NCBI GenBank assembly: GCA_947458265.1 | Contig: CANGYF010000009.1 | Span: 1-64,000, forward strand | Origin: Betaproteobacteria bacterium | GTDB taxonomy: Bacteria > Pseudomonadota > Gammaproteobacteria > Burkholderiales > CAIKXV01 | Reading direction: 5' to 3' | DNA length: 64,000 nucleotides | In this document: positions 55,561-63,990 of the stretch, piece by piece | Layout: each line of letters opens with the position of its first letter | Position numbering within the stretch: the stretch's first letter is position 1 | Made by a program: the position numbers and the translations under genes | Notes under the pieces: generated by a model | Seen by the model: only the letters and a program-made list of their open reading frames with translations | Database searches by the model: none | What the model was told of the DNA's origin: nothing

Positions 55561-56697
55561 ATGCCTTCCCCGCTGCGCGCACGGACCCACCAGATCGGCA
55601 TCCCCTGCATCCTGATGCGCGGGGGCACCTCCAAGGGTCCCTTCTTCCTCGCCGACGACCTGCCCTCCGATCGCAAGGTCCTCGAACAGGTGCTGCTGGC
55701 CGCGATGGGCTCGCCCGACGCGCGCCAGATCAACGGCATCGGCGGCGCCGACACGCTGACCAGCAAGATCGCGATCATCTCCAGGTCGAAGCGCGATGAC
55801 GCCGAGATCGACTACCTGTTCGCCCAGTGCTCGGTCGACCAGCCGATGGTCGACTTCAGCCCCAACTGCGGCAACATGCTCGCCGCCGTCGGCCCGTATG
55901 CGATCGAGACCGGCCTGATCACCGCGCAGAGCCCGACCACCCGGGTGCGCATCCACAACGTGAACACCGGCGCAGTGATCACCGCCACCATCCAGACGCC
56001 CGACGGCATCGTGAACTACGAGGGCGAGGCATCGATCCACGGCGTTCCGGGCACGTCCGCACCGGTCTACCTCGAGTTCTCGAACATCGTCGGTGGCAAG
56101 ACCGGCAAGCTGTTCCCGACCGGCAAGCCGATGGACGTGATCGACGGCATCGAAGCCACCTGCATCGATGTCGCGATGCCGATGGTGCTGATGAAGGCGT
56201 CCGACTTCGGCATCAGCGGTTACGAGTCGAAGCCGGAGCTCGATGCCAACAAGGAACTGATCGCACGCTTCGAGCAGATCCGGCGCAAGGCTGGCGTGCT
56301 GATGGGCATGGGCGACGTGTCGGCCTCGGTAGTGCCCAAGGTCGGTCTGCTCTCGCCGCCGCGTACCGCCGGCGGCACGATCACCTCGCGCTACTTCGTG
56401 CCGTGGAACCTGCATGCGGCGCATGCGGTTACCGGTGCGCTGTGCCTGGGCTCGGCCATCATGCTACCCGGCACGGTCGCCCGGCAGGTGTGCGAAGCCC
56501 CGGCTGGGCCGTTCGCCGACATCATCATCGAACATCCCACCGGATCGATGGGGGTGGCGATCGAGACCACCGGCGAAGGCGACGCGATGACCATCAAGGG
56601 CGGCAGCTTCATCCGCACCGCGCGGCTGCTGTTCGCGGGCGAGGTGTTCGTGCCGGCGTCGGCGTTCGGTGATGCAAGGATCGAGAAGGCCGCGTAG
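55561..56697 (+). CDS. 4-oxalomesaconate tautomerase-like PrpF family protein (GalD/LigU type)
   Basis: 378 residues. N-terminal GIPCILMRGGTSKGPFFLA (with the catalytic-type Ser/Lys region near residue 24), GIGGADTLTSKIAI, DFSPNCGNMLAAVGP with a conserved Cys, and a C-terminal half with EHPTGSMGVAIE. This diaminopimelate-epimerase-like fold includes PrpF and the oxalomesaconate isomerases GalD/LigU of gallate/protocatechuate 4,5-cleavage. The RGGTSKG/CGN wording fits GalD; the LigI-like lactonase 5 kb away supports an aromatic ring-cleavage role. Confidence 0.82.
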   Translation: MPSPLRARTHQIGIPCILMRGGTSKGPFFLADDLPSDRKVLEQVLLAAMGSPDARQINGIGGADTLTSKIAIISRSKRDDAEIDYLFAQCSVDQPMVDFSPNCGNMLAAVGPYAIETGLITAQSPTTRVRIHNVNTGAVITATIQTPDGIVNYEGEASIHGVPGTSAPVYLEFSNIVGGKTGKLFPTGKPMDVIDGIEATCIDVAMPMVLMKASDFGISGYESKPELDANKELIARFEQIRRKAGVLMGMGDVSASVVPKVGLLSPPRTAGGTITSRYFVPWNLHAAHAVTGALCLGSAIMLPGTVARQVCEAPAGPFADIIIEHPTGSMGVAIETTGEGDAMTIKGGSFIRTARLLFAGEVFVPASAFGDARIEKAA

Positions 56698-57024
56698 AGG
56701 ACGCTTGGCAGTACTTGTGTACGTGATGACCCTCGGCGGGCTGGTCACAGGCGCCGCGCTCCAGCGCGCGGAGCTGAAAAATCAGTCGCGCGCGCTGGAA
56801 CTGCATCGCTGGTCAGGCCACTCGCGAGCGCCGGCCAGAATGGATCAGCGCCAACAGGCCGGCCCCGAGCTTCGCTACACCCGCGACGCGCAGGGCCGCC
56901 TGTTCGAGATGCGCTACCCGTCCGGGCGCCTGGTGCGCTACGGCTACGACCTCCAGTATCACGTCAGGCCGCACCAAACACGCTCCTGCTTGACGGACTG
57001 TATCCAGATGGCTACAGTCGTGGC
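56698..57024. other. Degraded stretch before the toxin-antitoxin pair
   Basis: About 330 bp with no intact gene. It contains an RHS/YD-repeat fragment (56861-56956) and otherwise unrecognised sequence. Composition drops in GC toward the toxin gene. Confidence 0.5.
56861..56956 (+). pseudogene. RHS/YD-repeat protein fragment
   Basis: About 32 codons reading LRYTRDAQGRLFEMRYPSGR and VRYGYD, matching the YD-repeat pattern of RHS proteins (YxxDxxGR....YPxG...YxYD). No signal, start or further repeats; likely debris of a once larger gene. Confidence 0.5.
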
Positions 57025-57327
57025 ATGTTCACAGTCTTTCAGACTGAAGAGTTTGTCGCCTGGCTTGACGCCCTCAAGGACAAGCGAGCGCAGGTCCGAA
57101 TCTCTGCACGGTTGCGGCAGGCGGAAGCAGGAAACCTCGGTGACTGGCAGCCAATCGAAGGCGAAGTCTCAGAGATGAGGGTTCATTACGGCCCAGGATA
57201 CCGGCTGTACTTCGTCCGTCGCGGCAGAGTGATCGTTGTCATGCTCAACGCTGGCGACAAGTCCACCCAAAAGCGCGACATCCGCCACGCATCGAAGCTA
57301 GCTTCCGAACTCGGAGACGATCTATGA
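57025..57327 (+). CDS. HigB/RelE-type toxin (addiction-module killer)
   Basis: 100 residues. RelE/ParE-superfamily small basic protein: FVAWLDALKDKRAQVRISAR, RQAEAGNLGDWQPIEGEV, EMRVHYGPGYRLYFVRRG, VVMLNAGDKSTQKRDI. This is the subgroup with toxin first and antitoxin second (HigBA-like order). Members cleave mRNA on ribosomes. The 4-bp overlap with the antitoxin supports coupled expression. Confidence 0.9.
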   Translation: MFTVFQTEEFVAWLDALKDKRAQVRISARLRQAEAGNLGDWQPIEGEVSEMRVHYGPGYRLYFVRRGRVIVVMLNAGDKSTQKRDIRHASKLASELGDDL

Positions 57328-57623
57328 CCAAGACCAAGCCACCACTCAAGCTTGTCGCCTTCGACGCAGCGCGATACCTTGATGACGACGAAGCCATTGC
57401 CGAGTACATGACTGCCGTACTCGAAGCCAATGATCCCGACTTGTTGCTGCTAGCGCTCAGCGATGTTGCTCGCGCCAAAGGCATGGCGCAGGTGGCCAAA
57501 GACGCTGGTTTGGGCCGCGAGAGCCTCTACAAGGCTCTCGCTCCTGGCGCAAAGCCACGCTTCGAAACGGTCATGAAGGTGGCTCGCGCACTTGGAGTCA
57601 AGTTCACGGCTCAGCCGGCGTAG
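57324..57623 (+). CDS. HigA-type antitoxin (HTH addiction-module antidote)
   Basis: 99 residues. N-terminal FDAARYLDDDEAIAEYMTAV, then the helix-turn-helix MAQVAKDAGLGRESLYKAL and FETVMKVARALGVKF, the standard layout of the addiction-module antidote family that binds the toxin and represses the operon. The ATG overlaps the toxin stop (ATGA). Confidence 0.9.
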   Translation: MTKTKPPLKLVAFDAARYLDDDEAIAEYMTAVLEANDPDLLLLALSDVARAKGMAQVAKDAGLGRESLYKALAPGAKPRFETVMKVARALGVKFTAQPA

Positions 57624-57922
57624 TCGGCAATCTCGCGAGGTGCGGTCTAACCCCTCGCTCAAGCTGACTCAATCGCCCCGGGTTTTCCAGAGGCTCGATT
57701 GCATGAGTTTCACTGGTCCGTCTCACACCCGTCGTGGCGGCCATGAAGTGCGCCGTGCAGCCGATCGCGTTTCCACCGCCTCGTCGCTGGCATGTTTACC
57801 GGCAGCGATCTGCGACGCGGGACGAACTCAAGACTGACGTGGATCGCAGTCCCTGACCGATTCGACGCGCGGGCACGCGATGCCCAGGTTCCCCCCGGGC
57901 ATCGCGCTCCGGTACCCGCGTA
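57624..57922. other. Spacer after the toxin-antitoxin pair, with attC-like sequence
   Basis: About 300 bp between convergent genes. The first part holds the attC-like repeat (57645-57680); the remainder shows no gene I would support. An 81-residue frame through it looks like repeat-encoded debris. Confidence 0.5.
57645..57680 (+). repeat. attC-like half site / NPSLKLT-type dispersed repeat
   Basis: GTCTAAC followed by CCTCGCTCAAGC (57653-57664) resembles the first half of an integron attC site, and its translation gives the NPSLKLT string seen in dispersed integron-cassette repeats. The matching second half (GTTAGAC-like) was not found within 200 bp, so it would be a truncated site just after the toxin-antitoxin pair. 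Confidence 0.4.
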
Positions 57923-58759
57923 TCAGGCGTCGTAGCCCGGATTCTCGCGGTCGAGCTTGCGCAGCATCGTCGGCCACTCGAGCAGGCCGAACGGACGCCG
58001 GGTGCCGCGCTGGTACAGGTGGGTGGTCTGGTCGACCACTTCCTTCGGCGGCAGCGACAGTTCGGTGTTGCAAGACAGCGCCGCGATCTGGATCTGGCAG
58101 GCGCGCTCGAGCCGCCACATGTTGTTGAAGCACTCCGCCACGGTCGGTCCGACAGTCAGCAGGCCGTGGTTGCGCAACACCATCGCCTCGCGCTCGCCCA
58201 GGTCAGCGCACAGCCGCTCCTGCTCTTCCATGTTGAGCGCGACGCCTTCGTAGTCGTGGTACGCGATATCGCCGAAGCGCATCGAGGTCTGCGCGATCGG
58301 CAGCACGCCGCACTTCATGGCCGACACCGCCATGCCGGCGATGGTGTGGGTGTGAATCACGCAATCGACATCATGGCGCACCTTGTGCACCGCGCTGTGG
58401 ATCACGTAGCCGGCCTTGTTCACGCCGAACTTGGTGGCGTTGAACAGCACGTTGCCGTCGATGTCGATCTTGATCATGTCCGAGGCGGTCATCTCTTCGT
58501 AGAGCATGCCGTACGGGTTGATCAGGAACTCGCCCTCGGTGCCCGGCACGCGCGACGAGATATGGTTGGCGATCATCTCGGTCATGTCGTACAGGGCCAT
58601 CAGCCGATAGCAGGCGGCGAGGTCGACCCGCGCCTTCCACTCGGCCTCGCTCACCTGGTCCTTGACGCTGCGCGACGGATCGTAGGCGTTGCGGTTGGCG
58701 ATCTTGGCGTCGCCGCCGGGTACGGCCATCTCTGCGCCGGCACCTTGGGTCTGGTCCAT
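57923..58759 (-). CDS. Class II aldolase/adducin family protein
   Basis: 278 residues. Zinc ligands visible in CVIHTHTIAGMAV (HxH) and VLRNHGLLTVG (His); the catalytic-loop region MIANHISSRVPG is also typical. Aldolases of this family split or decarboxylate small hydroxy-acids (fuculose-phosphate aldolase, ribulose-5-phosphate epimerase, and 4-hydroxy-4-methyl-2-oxoglutarate-type relatives). Substrate not readable; it is next to a Bug receptor on the same strand. Confidence 0.87.
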   Translation of the reverse strand: MDQTQGAGAEMAVPGGDAKIANRNAYDPSRSVKDQVSEAEWKARVDLAACYRLMALYDMTEMIANHISSRVPGTEGEFLINPYGMLYEEMTASDMIKIDIDGNVLFNATKFGVNKAGYVIHSAVHKVRHDVDCVIHTHTIAGMAVSAMKCGVLPIAQTSMRFGDIAYHDYEGVALNMEEQERLCADLGEREAMVLRNHGLLTVGPTVAECFNNMWRLERACQIQIAALSCNTELSLPPKEVVDQTTHLYQRGTRRPFGLLEWPTMLRKLDRENPGYDA

Positions 58760-58886
58760 CGTGGAGCTCCTCGTCAGGTGGTGATCAATAGTTCGATTGT
58801 ATACCTGCGTCGGGATCCACCCGCCGCGCCTGCCCCGCCTTGATCACGGGTCGCCGCCAATTCGGTGACCCGCTGGCACACGGCGT

Positions 58887-59891
58887 TCACTCGGCCTTGG
58901 CCCCGGTGGCCTTGACCACCTTTGCCCACTTCTCGATCTCGTTGCGCACGAACGCGGTGAACTCGGCCACGCTGCCGCCCATCAGCTCGAAGCCCTGTGT
59001 CATCAGGTTCTCGCGCACCGCCGGGATGGCCAGGGCCTTGTTCGCCTCGGCGTTCATGCGGTCGATCACCGGCGCGGGCGTGCTGGCCGGCGCGAACAGG
59101 CCGAACCAGGCGATGACTTCATACCCGGGCAGGCCGGACTCGGCGATCGTCGGCAGTTCGGGCCAGAACGACAGGCGCTTCGGCGTGGTGACGCCGAGGA
59201 TGCGCAGCTTGCCGGCCTTGGCCAGTCCCATCGCGTTCGGGATGTTCGGGAACATCAGCGCCACCTCGCCCGACACCACTGCACCGACGGCCTGCGGCGA
59301 TCCCTTGTACGGCACATGGCTCATCTTCGTGCCCGACAGCAGGCCGAACAACTCGCCGCCCATGTGGTGCGAGGTGCCGTTGCCGCCGGAGGCGAACGTG
59401 AGTTCGCCCGGCCGCTTGCGCGCCAGAGCGATCAGTTCCTTCACCGAGGTGACCGGCAGCGAATTGGACGCGATCAACACGTTCGGGCTCGAGGCCAGGC
59501 TGGCCACCGGCGCGAAGTCCTTGATCGCGTCGTACGAGATCTTCGGCACCAGCGACGGGTTGATGCCGTGCGAGGCGATCGAGCCGACCAGCATCGTGTA
59601 GCCATCGGCCGGCGCGCGCATCACGAACTCGGCGGCCACCACGCCGCCGCCGCCGACCCGGCTCTCGACGATCACCGGCTGGCCGAGCGCCTTGGAGATC
59701 GGCTCGCCGGTGAGGCGGGCGACGATGTCGACCGCCGACCCGGGTGCCAGCGTGACGATGAACCGGATCGGCTTTGCCGGCCACGCCTGCGCCAGGGCAG
59801 GTGCGGACGCGGACAGCGCGGTCGCCGACAACGCGGCGGCGAGCACCGCCGGCAGGGGCGCCGCGGCGGACTTCAATGACCAACGATGCAT
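58887..59891 (-). CDS. TctC/Bug-type periplasmic substrate-binding protein
   Basis: 334 residues from ATG 59891 (GGGAG 5 nt upstream; an ATG at 59903 adds four residues). Signal peptide ending SASAPALAQA. WPAKPIRFIVTLAPGSAVDI, VIVESRVGGGGVVA, LTFASGGNGTSHHMGGELF, HVPYKGSPQAV, PELPTIAESGLPGYE. It lies between the dehydrogenase and aldolase genes on one strand, so it is probably the uptake receptor of that catabolic unit. Confidence 0.92.
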   Translation of the reverse strand: MHRWSLKSAAAPLPAVLAAALSATALSASAPALAQAWPAKPIRFIVTLAPGSAVDIVARLTGEPISKALGQPVIVESRVGGGGVVAAEFVMRAPADGYTMLVGSIASHGINPSLVPKISYDAIKDFAPVASLASSPNVLIASNSLPVTSVKELIALARKRPGELTFASGGNGTSHHMGGELFGLLSGTKMSHVPYKGSPQAVGAVVSGEVALMFPNIPNAMGLAKAGKLRILGVTTPKRLSFWPELPTIAESGLPGYEVIAWFGLFAPASTPAPVIDRMNAEANKALAIPAVRENLMTQGFELMGGSVAEFTAFVRNEIEKWAKVVKATGAKAE

Positions 59892-59913
59892 GCTGTCTCC
59901 CATGGGATCAACG

Positions 59914-59957
59914 AACCTTCGACGAACCTTCGACGAACCTTCAACGAACCTTCACAT
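59914..59957 (+). repeat. Tandem 11-bp repeat, four units
   Basis: AACCTTCGACG at 59914-59924 and 59925-59935, then AACCTTCAACG (59936-59946) and AACCTTCACAT (59947-59957). It runs from the TctC leader into the last codons of the dehydrogenase gene. Probably replication slippage. Confidence 0.85.
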
Positions 59958-61041
59958 GGCCGAGCAGCCCGGCCATGCCGATCATCATCTCGCCCAGGTC
60001 CTTCAGCGCATTGGTGCGCGGCTGGGCGGCGGTATGCGGCGTGATGGTGACATTCGGATACGCGAGCATCGGATCGTCCGCCGCGCCCGGCTCGTCGTAC
60101 GGCGTATCGAGACCGAAGCCGCCGAGGTGGCCGGACGCCAGCGCATCGAGTACTGCCGCACGCTCGATCAGGTCGGACCGCGAGGAGTTCACCAGGATGC
60201 AGCCCGGCTTCATCTGCGCGATGCGGCCGCGGTCGAGGATGTGCCGCGTCGATGCATTGCCCGGCAGTTGCACGCTGACGAAGTCGCTCTGCGCGAGCAT
60301 CGATTCGATCGGTGCGTACTCGGCGCCATACACCGCCGCCTCGGCCGCCGGCACCGGCGTGCGCTGCCAGTACAGCACGCGCATGCCCAGGGCCGCTGCG
60401 CGGATCGACAGCTCGCGGCCGATCTCGCCGAAGCCGACGATGCCCAGCGTCGACTCGTACAGCATGCGGATACCCGGGATGCGCGCCCAGTTCGAATTGC
60501 CGGTATGGCGGCGGTCGTACATCTTCGGCTGGTAGCCGGCCGCCTGCAGCTGCTCCATGCTGAGCAGGCCGTGCGTGATGTGCAGCTTCTTCGCGATGTC
60601 GAGCATCAGCGCGATCGAGTGCTCGGCACAGGCGACGTTCGAGCGACGACGCTGGGTGGCCACCGGAATGCCACGCTCGCGGCAGGCGGCCGCATCGATC
60701 GCGCGCGTGATCAGGCCGTACTTCTGCACCAGCTTGAGGTCCTTGCCCGCGGCGAGTTCTTCGGGGCCGACGGCGAGCGACTCGGTCACGATCGCCTCGG
60801 CGCCCGGGAGCTTCGCACGCAGGTCTTCCTGCGTATTCGCGGTCACCACGGTGGCCGGGTACATCGTGCCCACCTTCGAGCGGACGTCCTCGCACCAGGC
60901 CGGGAAGTCGGCGGTGTGCGCGAAGAAGTCGATGAACGCGTCGGTGCGCTCCTGCGTGGCGGTGGGGTCGAGCACGACCTGCAGGATGCGCGGGAACGGA
61001 TCGTCTTCGACGACGATCAGCGGCTGGCGGGAATCGGCCAT
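59941..61041 (-). CDS. D-isomer-specific 2-hydroxyacid dehydrogenase
   Basis: 366 residues from ATG 61041; a TTG at 61053 adds four residues but leaves no room for a ribosome site. NAD-binding Rossmann signature LGIVGFGEIGREL (GxGxxG), EHSIALMLDIAKKLH, NSSRSDLIERAAVLDAL, and the C-terminal TPHTAAQP with the catalytic His. It oxidises or reduces a 2-hydroxy/2-oxo acid in the cytoplasm. The final codons lie in the 11-bp tandem repeat. Confidence 0.88.
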   Translation of the reverse strand: MADSRQPLIVVEDDPFPRILQVVLDPTATQERTDAFIDFFAHTADFPAWCEDVRSKVGTMYPATVVTANTQEDLRAKLPGAEAIVTESLAVGPEELAAGKDLKLVQKYGLITRAIDAAACRERGIPVATQRRRSNVACAEHSIALMLDIAKKLHITHGLLSMEQLQAAGYQPKMYDRRHTGNSNWARIPGIRMLYESTLGIVGFGEIGRELSIRAAALGMRVLYWQRTPVPAAEAAVYGAEYAPIESMLAQSDFVSVQLPGNASTRHILDRGRIAQMKPGCILVNSSRSDLIERAAVLDALASGHLGGFGLDTPYDEPGAADDPMLAYPNVTITPHTAAQPRTNALKDLGEMMIGMAGLLGHVKVR

Positions 61042-61049
61042 GACGTGGT

Positions 61050-61622
61050 TCAACCTTTCTTCGGCGGCAGAGGTTCGAGATCGGCCTCGAGTGCGGTGAG
61101 TACCCGGGTCAGCATGTTGTAGGCGGCGACCAGCATGGTCAGTTCGACGATCTGGCGTTCGTCGAAGTGCGGCTTGAGCGCAGCGAAGACCGGGGCCGGC
61201 ACGGTGACCTCGCGCGTCATCGCGTCCATGTAGCCGAGGGCGGCGCGCAGTCGCGGCTCGAACAGTGCGGCCTCGGGCGAGGCTGGATCGTCCCAGCGTG
61301 CATCGCGGTTGCCCACCGCGGCGACCTGCGCCGGCGTGAAGCCTTCTTCTTCGGCGTAGACGCCTTCATGCACCCGGCGCACGTACTCGCAACCGGTCAC
61401 CACCGCCACGCGCAGGATCGCCAGCTCGCGCAGGAAGCCGTCGAGGTCGGTCTCCCAGCGCAGCGAGGAATTCTGCTCGTACCAGGCCATCGCCGCCGCC
61501 GGACTGTGCAGCATCAGCCGGTAGATCATCGACAGCGTGCCTCGGCGGCCGCCGCGGATCTTCGCGATGCGCTCGGCGAGCTCGGGGTGCTCTTGTTCGT
61601 CGATCAGGCTGACCCGTGCCAT
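61050..61622 (-). CDS. Carboxymuconolactone-decarboxylase-like (AhpD fold) protein
   Basis: 190 residues. The core LRELAILRVAVVTGCEYVRRVHEG matches the CMD/AhpD helix motif, but the usual CxxC reads CEYV, so one redox Cys is missing; the His is kept. That argues against peroxidase-type redox chemistry and for a decarboxylase/hydrolase or structural role. Same strand as and directly upstream of the dehydrogenase. Confidence 0.8.
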   Translation of the reverse strand: MARVSLIDEQEHPELAERIAKIRGGRRGTLSMIYRLMLHSPAAAMAWYEQNSSLRWETDLDGFLRELAILRVAVVTGCEYVRRVHEGVYAEEEGFTPAQVAAVGNRDARWDDPASPEAALFEPRLRAALGYMDAMTREVTVPAPVFAALKPHFDERQIVELTMLVAAYNMLTRVLTALEADLEPLPPKKG

Positions 61623-61712
61623 GGATTGCTTTCGCCTCGAAAGGAATGCGGAATGGGGCTGGAAGGTTCGCTATTATGCCGCTCGAACCTGTCCGACAGA
61701 GAGCCCCAGACC

Positions 61713-62582
61713 ATGAAACCCTGCCGCGGTCCAGACGACCATCCGACCCGCCCGGTGCAGCCGATGCCCGCCGGTGCCTGCGACACCCACTGCCATGTGT
61801 TCGGGCCCTACGACCGCTTCCCGCTGTCGCCCACGCGCAGCTTCACCCCGCCCGAGATTTCGTTCGAGCGGCTGCGCGGGCTGCACGACTTCCTGGGCAT
61901 CGAACGCTCGGTGCTGGTGCAGGCCAGCTGCCACGGCAGCGACAACGGCGCGATGCTCGATGCGATCGCACGCAGCGGCGGTCGCTACCGGGGCGTCGCG
62001 ATCGTCGCGCCCGACACGACCGACGCCGAGCTCGCCGCGCTGCATGCCGGCGGCATCCGCGGCGTGCGCTTCAACTTCGTCGCCCACCTCGGCGGCGCGC
62101 CCGACATGGGCTTCTTCTGGAAGACGCTGGAACGCATCGCCCCGCTGGGCTGGCATGTGCAGATCCACCTCGACGCGGTGGACATCCCGAAGCATGCCGA
62201 CCTGTTCGCGAAGATCGCGATCCCGTTCGTGATCGACCACATGGGCCGGGTGAAGGCGTCCGATGGCGTCGACCATCCGGTCTTCCGCCAGCTCGTCGAC
62301 CTGCTCGCCACCAACCCGCGTGCATGGGTCAAGGTGTCCGGGTCGGAGCGGGTGTCGAGCGCCGGGCTGCCCTTCCATGATGCGACGCCGTTCGTGCGCG
62401 CGCTCTACGCCGCTGCCCCGGAGCGCACACTCTGGGGCACCGACTTCCCGCATCCGAACCTCGCCGGCGACATGCCGAACGACGGCGGGCTGGTCGACCT
62501 GTTCATGCACAACTTCCCGGACCCGGCCGACCGGCAGCGCATCCTGGTCGATAACCCGGCGCGGCTGTACTGGACCGACTGA
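61713..62582 (+). CDS. Amidohydrolase, LigI-like 2-pyrone-4,6-dicarboxylate lactonase
   Basis: 289 residues. DTHCHVFGPYDRFPLSP near residue 24 supplies the HxH metal motif; then VLVQASCHGSDNGAMLDAIA, GIRGVRFNFVAHLGG, WHVQIHLDA, VIDHMGRVKASDG, and the C-terminal TLWGTDFPHPNLAGDMPNDG. This order and wording closely follow LigI (PDC hydrolase) of the protocatechuate 4,5-cleavage pathway as I know it. The metal-site Asp is in GTDFPHPN. A related lactonase on another substrate is possible. Confidence 0.85.
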   Translation: MKPCRGPDDHPTRPVQPMPAGACDTHCHVFGPYDRFPLSPTRSFTPPEISFERLRGLHDFLGIERSVLVQASCHGSDNGAMLDAIARSGGRYRGVAIVAPDTTDAELAALHAGGIRGVRFNFVAHLGGAPDMGFFWKTLERIAPLGWHVQIHLDAVDIPKHADLFAKIAIPFVIDHMGRVKASDGVDHPVFRQLVDLLATNPRAWVKVSGSERVSSAGLPFHDATPFVRALYAAAPERTLWGTDFPHPNLAGDMPNDGGLVDLFMHNFPDPADRQRILVDNPARLYWTD

Positions 62583-62592
62583 CCGCCGCGCC

Positions 62593-63990
62593 TCAACCGG
62601 CTGCGAGCATCGGCTGCAGGAAGGTCCAGCCTAGGCCCGCCAGCCCGCAGCCCGCGAGCACCCGCATGACGTCCGCCTTGTAGCGGAACAGCGCGATGAA
62701 GGCCGCCACGCCGATGGCCAGGGCGGCCCATTCGAACGTCCCGGAAAACGGCGCGGCTGCCGAGGCCGTCGGCCAGAGCACATGCCATGCGAAGAACAGC
62801 GCGAGGTTGAGGATTACGCCGACCACCGACGCGGTGATCCCGGTCAGCGGCGCGGTGAAGTTCAGGTTGCCGTGGGTCGACTCGACCAGCGGACCTCCGC
62901 CGAGGATGAACACGAAGCTCGGCAGGAAGGTGAACCAGGTGACCACCACCGCCGCGACGGCGCCGGACAGGAACAGCGCATCCGGACCGAAGATCTGATG
63001 CGTCCAGCCGCCGATGAAGCCGACGAACGCAACCACGATGATCAGCGGACCGGGCGTGGTCTCGCCGAGCGCAAGTCCATCGATCATCTGCGTCGCGGTG
63101 AGCCACTCGAAATGGACCACGGCGCCCTGGTACACATACGGAAGTACCGCATAGGCGCCGCCGAAGGTGAGCAGGGCCGCCTTGGTGAAGAACCATCCCA
63201 TCTGGGTCAGCGTGCCTTCCCAGCCGAACTGCAGCAGCAGGACACCGAGGCTGGCACCCCATAGCAGGCCACCGACCACCAGCACGCGCGACAGGCGGGC
63301 CCAGGTGAACAGGGCGTGCGCGGGTGTCGGCGTATCGTCGTCGATCACGGCGCGCCCGTAGGACTTGCCGGCCGCTGCGTGTCCGCCACCGGGAGCGAAT
63401 GCCGCGGGACGAAGCCGTCCGCCCAGGAAGCCGAGCACCGCCGCTGCGATCACGATCGCGGGAAACGGCAGGCCGAAGACGAAGATCGCGATGAAGGCCG
63501 CTGCCGCGATGGCCATGAGGTAGCCGTTCTTCAGCGTCCGGGACCCGATGCGCCACGCGGCGAAGACCACGATCGCGGTCACCGCAGGCTTTATCCCGTA
63601 CAGCACCCCCGACACGACTGCGAGGTCGCCGAAGGCGATGTAGATCCAGGACAGCGCGACCAGGAGCAGCAGCGAGGGCAGGATGAAGAGTCCACCGGCG
63701 ATCAGCCCGCCCCAGGTGCGATGGAGCAGCCAGCCGATGTAGGTCGCCAGTTGCTGTGCCTCCGGCCCGGGCAGCAGCATGCAGTAGTTGAGCGCATGAA
63801 GGAAACGCTGCTCGGATATCCAGCGGCGCCGCTCCACCAGTTCCTGGTGCATCATCGCGATCTGTCCAGCCGGCCCGCCGAAGCTGATGAAGCCGAGCTT
63901 CAGCCAGAAGCGGAACACCTCGACCAGCGTCGGTCGAGCGGGCGCATCGTCGGGCCTGCGCATCGATGCGTCGGAATCATTTCCCTGCAT
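62593..63990 (-). CDS. chrA: ChrA-family chromate transporter
   Basis: 465 residues with about 10-12 hydrophobic segments in two homologous halves. First half: LGFISFGGPAGQIAMMHQEL, LLPGPEAQQLATYIGW; second half: LTFGGAYAVLPYVYQGAV, LGETTPGPLIIVVAFVGFIG. These FGGP/FGGA and PGP motifs define the CHR family. Chromate efflux is the known role of several members, but many CHR proteins have no tested substrate. Convergent with the LigI-like gene, 10 bp apart. Complete within the window. Confidence 0.92.
   Translation of the reverse strand: MQGNDSDASMRRPDDAPARPTLVEVFRFWLKLGFISFGGPAGQIAMMHQELVERRRWISEQRFLHALNYCMLLPGPEAQQLATYIGWLLHRTWGGLIAGGLFILPSLLLLVALSWIYIAFGDLAVVSGVLYGIKPAVTAIVVFAAWRIGSRTLKNGYLMAIAAAAFIAIFVFGLPFPAIVIAAAVLGFLGGRLRPAAFAPGGGHAAAGKSYGRAVIDDDTPTPAHALFTWARLSRVLVVGGLLWGASLGVLLLQFGWEGTLTQMGWFFTKAALLTFGGAYAVLPYVYQGAVVHFEWLTATQMIDGLALGETTPGPLIIVVAFVGFIGGWTHQIFGPDALFLSGAVAAVVVTWFTFLPSFVFILGGGPLVESTHGNLNFTAPLTGITASVVGVILNLALFFAWHVLWPTASAAAPFSGTFEWAALAIGVAAFIALFRYKADVMRVLAGCGLAGLGWTFLQPMLAAG

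Noticed and set aside
57592-57837. 81-residue ORF after the antitoxin
   Set aside because: It overlaps the antitoxin end and encodes the NPSLKLT string typical of repeat-derived false genes.
59914-59957. Reading the 11-bp tandem repeat as a PHO box
   Set aside because: Units are near-identical copies of one 11-mer, lie partly in coding sequence and no plus-strand gene follows, so slippage is the simpler explanation.
59914-59957. CRISPR array
   Set aside because: The repeats are contiguous 11-mers without spacers, and no cas genes are in the window. No other CRISPR-like array was seen.
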